The notes beneath the pieces are model-generated. The model saw only the letters and a program-made list of their open reading frames with translations, had not been told where the DNA came from and made no database searches. This document shows, piece by piece, positions 60,461 to 64,000 of a DNA stretch of 64,000 nucleotides. The first letter of the stretch is position 1, and the number at the start of each line of letters is the position of its first letter. This DNA is from Rhizobium sp. Root483D2 (GTDB lineage: Bacteria; Pseudomonadota; Alphaproteobacteria; Rhizobiales; Rhizobiaceae). The position numbers were made by a program, and so were the translations under genes. The stretch is taken from assembly GCF_001426685.1 (NCBI RefSeq), contig NZ_LMFB01000005.1:190773-254772 (forward strand), given 5' to 3'.

Positions 60461-61852
60461 TCAGGCGAGATCGTCCAGCGTGTAGGCGCGGATATAGTCG
60501 ATCTTCATGTCCGAACCATTGGGCAGACCGTCTGACGGCGCGCCCGCCATGCCGCCGACGGCAAGATTGACGATCATGTACATCGGCTTATGCATATCCG
60601 ACGGTGTATCAGCGCGCGCGACGGCGACATCATCGATATACCAGACGATCTCGTCTTCCTGCCACAGAACGCCGTAGGTGTGGAAACCTTCCGTTTCGGA
60701 GACGCTGACGGCGGTGGCGACGGATGTCTGCTTTCCGGTTTCGTTGGAGTGAACCGTGACATGCACGGTATTGGGGTCCTGGCCGCGCATCTCCACGACA
60801 TCCAGTTCCGGCGGCCAGGAGCCATCTTCCGGAAGCAGCCAGAACGCCGGCCACACGCCTTTTTCATCCGGCATGTCGGCACGGATTTCGAAATAGCCAT
60901 AGGTCTGGGAAAAGGAAGCATGCGTGGTCAGCATGCCCGATGTGTAGGCATGGCCTCCGACCTCTGCCTTGAGCGCATCAGGCGTTTTCTCCGCCGTTAT
61001 CGTCAACACGCCATCGCTGACGGAAAAGGGATTGCTGGCGGATGTCGGCGCGTAGCGGGGATTGACGTACCATTGCAATTCGCCATTGCCGGACAAGGTC
61101 GCGCCCTTCTCCGGCGCCCACCAGTATTTGGCCTCCCAGACACCCTGCGTGCCGTCCACAAGTTGCAGCGCGTTGAAATTGTCGCTGAAGGTCCGCGTCA
61201 GTGCGGAGCGGTCGAGGCTCAGCTCGAACTGGCCGGCGCTGAGGTCCGTCCTGGTCGTATCGGCAAAGACAAGGCTTTCGCCATCACCGAGATCAAGTCT
61301 CAGATGCGCGCCTTCCTGTGTCGCATGGGCGAGGACCTGATCGAAAGAGGTCAGCGAATAGCCGTCCAGGCGGACGATGTCGGCGGCTTCAAAATCGGTG
61401 ATGAGGTCGCTGCCATTCCCCTTGGCGAAAATGAACGTGTCTGCCCCTGCACCCCCGGTCAGCACATCATTGCCGCCGCCGCCGTCCAGCGTCTGCCGGC
61501 CTGAGCCGCCCTTGATGATATTGTCGGCGGCGTTTCCGAAGGCATAGCGCAGATTGCCGGTGACCGTCAGGTTTTCGAAATTGTCCGGCAGGGTATAGCT
61601 CATCCAAGTGCTGATCGTATCGATCCCCTCGCCTGCGGCCTCGTAGGCGCGGTTGATCGCCGAATAGAGATAGTAGATATCGTCGCCGGTGCCGCCGCTC
61701 ATCGTGACGTTGACGGCGCTGTCGCCCCACATCGAATCATGGCCGGCCGTACCCTTCAGCGCCGGGCCAGATCCGGTTGCGGAGAAAAACCCGGTCGAAC
61801 TATCGCTGTAGTAGAGGGTTTGCCCAAGGGCATTCAAAACGGTCTTGCGCAT
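60461..61852 (-). CDS. exsH: ExsH-like secreted GH16 b-glycanase with RTX repeats
   Basis: The 463-aa protein has glycine-rich Ca2+-binding RTX repeats in its N-terminal half (GGSGRQTLDGGGGNDVLTGG and GADTF), with repeated SGGTGDD-type and NAADNIIKGG motifs. A C-terminal glycoside hydrolase family 16 domain has the catalytic motif ELDVVE at about 349-354. Sinorhizobium ExsH, of the same layout and length, is exported by the PrsDE type I system and trims succinoglycan. No Sec signal is present, as expected. The ATG at 61852 has AGGAG six nt upstream; the ATG at 61858 is too close. Confidence 0.9.
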   Translation of the reverse strand: MRKTVLNALGQTLYYSDSSTGFFSATGSGPALKGTAGHDSMWGDSAVNVTMSGGTGDDIYYLYSAINRAYEAAGEGIDTISTWMSYTLPDNFENLTVTGNLRYAFGNAADNIIKGGSGRQTLDGGGGNDVLTGGAGADTFIFAKGNGSDLITDFEAADIVRLDGYSLTSFDQVLAHATQEGAHLRLDLGDGESLVFADTTRTDLSAGQFELSLDRSALTRTFSDNFNALQLVDGTQGVWEAKYWWAPEKGATLSGNGELQWYVNPRYAPTSASNPFSVSDGVLTITAEKTPDALKAEVGGHAYTSGMLTTHASFSQTYGYFEIRADMPDEKGVWPAFWLLPEDGSWPPELDVVEMRGQDPNTVHVTVHSNETGKQTSVATAVSVSETEGFHTYGVLWQEDEIVWYIDDVAVARADTPSDMHKPMYMIVNLAVGGMAGAPSDGLPNGSDMKIDYIRAYTLDDLA

Positions 61853-61976
61853 GATCATCTCCTGTCCGGCTGGCCAGGGCATCGTGAAACGAGATCGATG
61901 CCGCAGTGCACCAGGGTACAACGGGCCAGCGGATCCACCCATGATGGATCGGGATGAGGCGCATGAAACCGTCAAG

Positions 61977-61992
61977 CTGCGTTAATACGCAG
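61977..61992. promoter_or_regulatory. Inverted repeat between glycanase and GntR genes
   Basis: CTGCGT-TAAT-ACGCAG has perfect 6-bp arms around TAAT. It lies in the 190-bp gap upstream of the glycanase gene and 51 bp beyond the GntR stop. It may be an operator for the glycanase or part of the GntR terminator; evidence is symmetry only. Confidence 0.3.
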
Positions 61993-62042
61993 ACAAGCGG
62001 TCCCGTTCTGGGTCAGCTATGGCCAGATTTGGAACAGCAGGG

Positions 62043-62711
62043 TCAGCTTCTGCCCTTTTCAGGAATACGAGAGAAGGCGGCAAGCACGGTGCGTTCCGAC
62101 TGGAGAAGGTAGCTTTCCAGCGCGGCTGCAGCGTCTTGCGTCTCGCCGGCATTCAGCTTTTCAAGGATGGAGGCATTGAGCTCGATATAAGGCTCGTGCA
62201 GAAGTTCGGGGCTGTCGAGAAGTCCGAAACTCAGACGCAGCTCTGCCGCGATCTGCAGATAGAAAGCGTTCAGCCGTTCGCTGTCGGCGAGATCGACGAT
62301 CGCTGCATGAAAGACCATGTTGGCGCTGCCGACCGTGCCCCAATCGCTGCAGAGGCTGGCGGCACGCGCCTCTTCGACGGCGGCGCGCATGCGGGCGACC
62401 GCCGGATGTTTCGGATAGGCCTGCGCCAGCGCCCGGCACTCGATGAGACGGCGCACGCGGTAGATATCGATGATCGAGGCCATGCTGGGGATTTCAACGA
62501 AGACGCCGCGATTGGGCTCGTGCCGCAACAGGCCTTCCTTGGTCAAAAGCCGGAACGCTTCGCGCAGCGAATTGCGGGACACCTGCAGATCGCTGCTCAA
62601 TTTGACTTCCGACAGGCGTTGACCGGGCTTGAGCTCGCCGGCAATCAGCTTGTTGCGGATCGCCTCCGCCAACCGGGGCGCAAGTGCGGATATGGTGTCC
62701 TGCTCAGTCAT
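62043..62711 (-). CDS. GntR-family regulator, FCD subfamily
   Basis: The 222-aa protein has an N-terminal winged helix (LAEAIRNKLIAGELKPGQRL, SEVKLSSDLQVSRNSLREAF) and a helical FCD ligand domain with metal-binding His/Asp positions (NMVFHAAIVDLADSERLNAF). The ATG at 62711 is used. It is divergent from the NRAMP-like transporter gene at 63105, so it probably controls that gene. FCD regulators usually sense organic acids. Confidence 0.92.
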   Translation of the reverse strand: MTEQDTISALAPRLAEAIRNKLIAGELKPGQRLSEVKLSSDLQVSRNSLREAFRLLTKEGLLRHEPNRGVFVEIPSMASIIDIYRVRRLIECRALAQAYPKHPAVARMRAAVEEARAASLCSDWGTVGSANMVFHAAIVDLADSERLNAFYLQIAAELRLSFGLLDSPELLHEPYIELNASILEKLNAGETQDAAAALESYLLQSERTVLAAFSRIPEKGRS

Positions 62712-63104
62712 GCACGTCCTTCATTCGAAGCGATAAGCACCGTGTGTGACGGATATCTTGGATTCCCCCGCTTGGAAATGGGGTCTGGGCCGAACACGTC
62801 GGCCGGCGTATGTTTTGCGGCAGGAAGAGCAGCCGGAATGATTATTTCAACAGGCGGGCCGTACCGGGGGACATCGAACCGGGACACAAGAACCTTTGAA
62901 GGCACAGAAATCTCCATCTAGGCGGCACTTCACGTCATGAGGCAAATATGAAAAGCTCAACATTTCAACAGTATGATGGAACGATGAAATAATAATCGTT
63001 GAACAATATTGACAGAATTGTGAAATGCGGCGACGGTATGGCAGTCAAGATCATTGACGAGGCCTGCCGGGGAATGCGCAGGCGGATAATCAGAGAGAGG
63101 GTTC
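62712..63104. other. Intergenic region between GntR and transporter genes
   Basis: The 393-bp divergent gap holds a TTGACA hexamer at 63009-63014 and a dyad ACAAT-N9-ATTGT at 63003-63021 inside an AT-rich stretch (62945-63025). These are candidate promoter/operator sites for the transporter gene. No gene is supported in 62712-62945. Confidence 0.45.
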
Positions 63105-64000
63105 ATGGAACAGTCACCGATTTCACCCGCCAACGGCGCGCCGCAAAAGGCGCCCATGTCCGCCAAATCGCGGCGTGCCGCGCTCGTCGCTGCCATCTTT
63201 CTGATGGCGACATCGGCCATCGGTCCAGGCTTCATCACCCAGACGGCCACCTTCACAAGCCAGCTCGGCGCTGCCTTCGCCTTTGCGATTCTTGCTTCCA
63301 TCCTCATCGATTTCATCGTGCAGCTAAACATCTGGCGGATCGTGACGCTGACGAAGATGCGCGCATCCGACATTGCCAATGCGGCCATTCCGGGTACCGG
63401 TTACCTGCTCGCCGTCCTCGTCATCGTCGGCGGGCTGTTCTTCAACATCGGCAATATCGGCGGCTCCGGTCTTGGCCTCAACGCCATGATCGGCCTTGAT
63501 GCAAAATGGGGCGGCGCAATCAGTGCGCTGATCGCCATCGGCATTTTCAGCTCCAAACGGGCCGGCCTTGCCATCGACCGCCTGATCGTCGTCGCCGGCG
63601 TCCTGATGATCCTCCTGACGCTCTATGTCGCGATCGTCTCAGGTCCGCCGGTCGGCGATGCGCTGTTCCAGACCTTCCTTCCCTCCACCATCGATTTTGC
63701 CACGATCACCACCATCGTCGGTGGCACGGTCGGCGGCTACATCACCTATTCCGGCGCACATCGCCTGCTCGACAAGGGCACCGTCGGCATCGAGAACCTC
63801 GGCGCCGTCAACCGTGCGGCACTGACGGGTATCGCCGTCACCGGCCTGATGCGCTATGTGCTGTTCCTTGCCATTCTCGGCGTGGTCGCCAGCGGCGTCG
63901 TCATCGACGTGTCGGGCAAGGGTGCCAATCCTGCGGCACAAGCCTTCCAGGCAGCCGCAGGCGAGACCGGCTACCGCATCTTCGGTGCCGTTTTGTGGTT
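63105..64000 (+). CDS. NRAMP-fold transporter lacking the DPGN metal motif (partial, runs off the window)
   Basis: The first 298 residues are visible, from ATG at 63105 behind GAGAGAGGG. Multiple TM segments follow a polar N-terminus: VAAIFLMATSAIGPGFITQT, AFAFAILASILIDFIVQLNI, GTGYLLAVLVIVGGLFFNIG. In metal-transporting NRAMPs TM1 carries DPGN. Here it reads GPGF, so the metal-binding Asp and Asn are absent. This matches the divergent YcsG-like branch, which in some bacteria neighbours LamB/YcsF and Kip/5-oxoprolinase genes. Control by the divergent GntR/FCD gene fits an organic-acid-related substrate. The C-terminus is outside the window. Confidence 0.85.
   Translation, partial: MEQSPISPANGAPQKAPMSAKSRRAALVAAIFLMATSAIGPGFITQTATFTSQLGAAFAFAILASILIDFIVQLNIWRIVTLTKMRASDIANAAIPGTGYLLAVLVIVGGLFFNIGNIGGSGLGLNAMIGLDAKWGGAISALIAIGIFSSKRAGLAIDRLIVVAGVLMILLTLYVAIVSGPPVGDALFQTFLPSTIDFATITTIVGGTVGGYITYSGAHRLLDKGTVGIENLGAVNRAALTGIAVTGLMRYVLFLAILGVVASGVVIDVSGKGANPAAQAFQAAAGETGYRIFGAVLW

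Overview
The window reads as chromosomal DNA of a Rhizobiaceae-type alphaproteobacterium (Rhizobium/Agrobacterium/Sinorhizobium relatives). This rests on gene content and signals, not on a database search. The pointers are a cytochrome-c-fused membrane urate oxidase in a purine cluster, an ExsH-like RTX glycanase, a DUF1127 protein, an iron-Rhodo-box (TTGA-N9-TCAA), an anti-Shine-Dalgarno hairpin sRNA, GC-rich coding sequence and GC-rich palindromic intergenic repeats. I saw no rRNA, tRNA, IS element, prophage or CRISPR array.

Layout. 1-491: palindromic repeats. 492-13654: purine catabolism, with guaD and puuD, a divergent LysR regulator, uraH-xdhA-xdhB-xdhC divergent from puuE/OHCU-decarboxylase-allA, and an AzgA-type purine permease behind a highly structured leader. 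Together these run guanine > xanthine > urate > hydroxyisourate > OHCU > allantoin > allantoate, plus ureidoglycolate > glyoxylate. The allantoate-degrading step is not in the window. One sequence element (core ACTTTCAAA) recurs in all three regulatory regions. 14048-18777: Lrp/AsnC regulator, a three-domain kinase/M23/PLP-enzyme fusion, and an AapJ-like amino-acid binding protein. 18872-19029: an sRNA with four hairpins exposing CCUCCUCCC. 19208-24239: RND efflux pump, membrane-fusion lipoprotein and TetR repressor with a 25-bp inverted repeat. 24261-28851: LysR/GST/FMN-oxidoreductase and small accessory genes.

28862-40646: a nine-gene minus-strand polyamine-type locus. In transcription order it holds a second three-domain PLP fusion, a YtcJ-like amidohydrolase, PotA, PotB, PotC and PotD homologues, an acetylpolyamine deacetylase, an N-carbamoylputrescine amidase and a serine hydrolase. 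40814-42058: DUF1127, a small secreted/membrane protein and a Nudix protein. 42064-48550: LacI regulator, AfuABC-type ABC transporter and an inositol-monophosphatase-family phosphatase, better explained as sugar-phosphate uptake than iron uptake. 48599-54488: HPP/CBS membrane protein, ABC-F ATPase, and an aminotransferase / PAS-HTH regulator / ornithine-cyclodeaminase operon. 54512-58422: ferric-iron ABC transporter with a RirA-type box. 58721-64000: XRE regulator, acylphosphatase, small ORF, thioesterase, ExsH-like glycanase, GntR regulator, and a truncated NRAMP-fold transporter lacking the metal-binding DPGN motif.

The most promising undescribed items are (i) the switch-like leader of the purine permease, (ii) the shared purine-cluster operator, (iii) the two kinase/M23/phospho-lyase-like fusions, one with a degenerate M23 domain, and (iv) the LacI/AfuABC/phosphatase unit.
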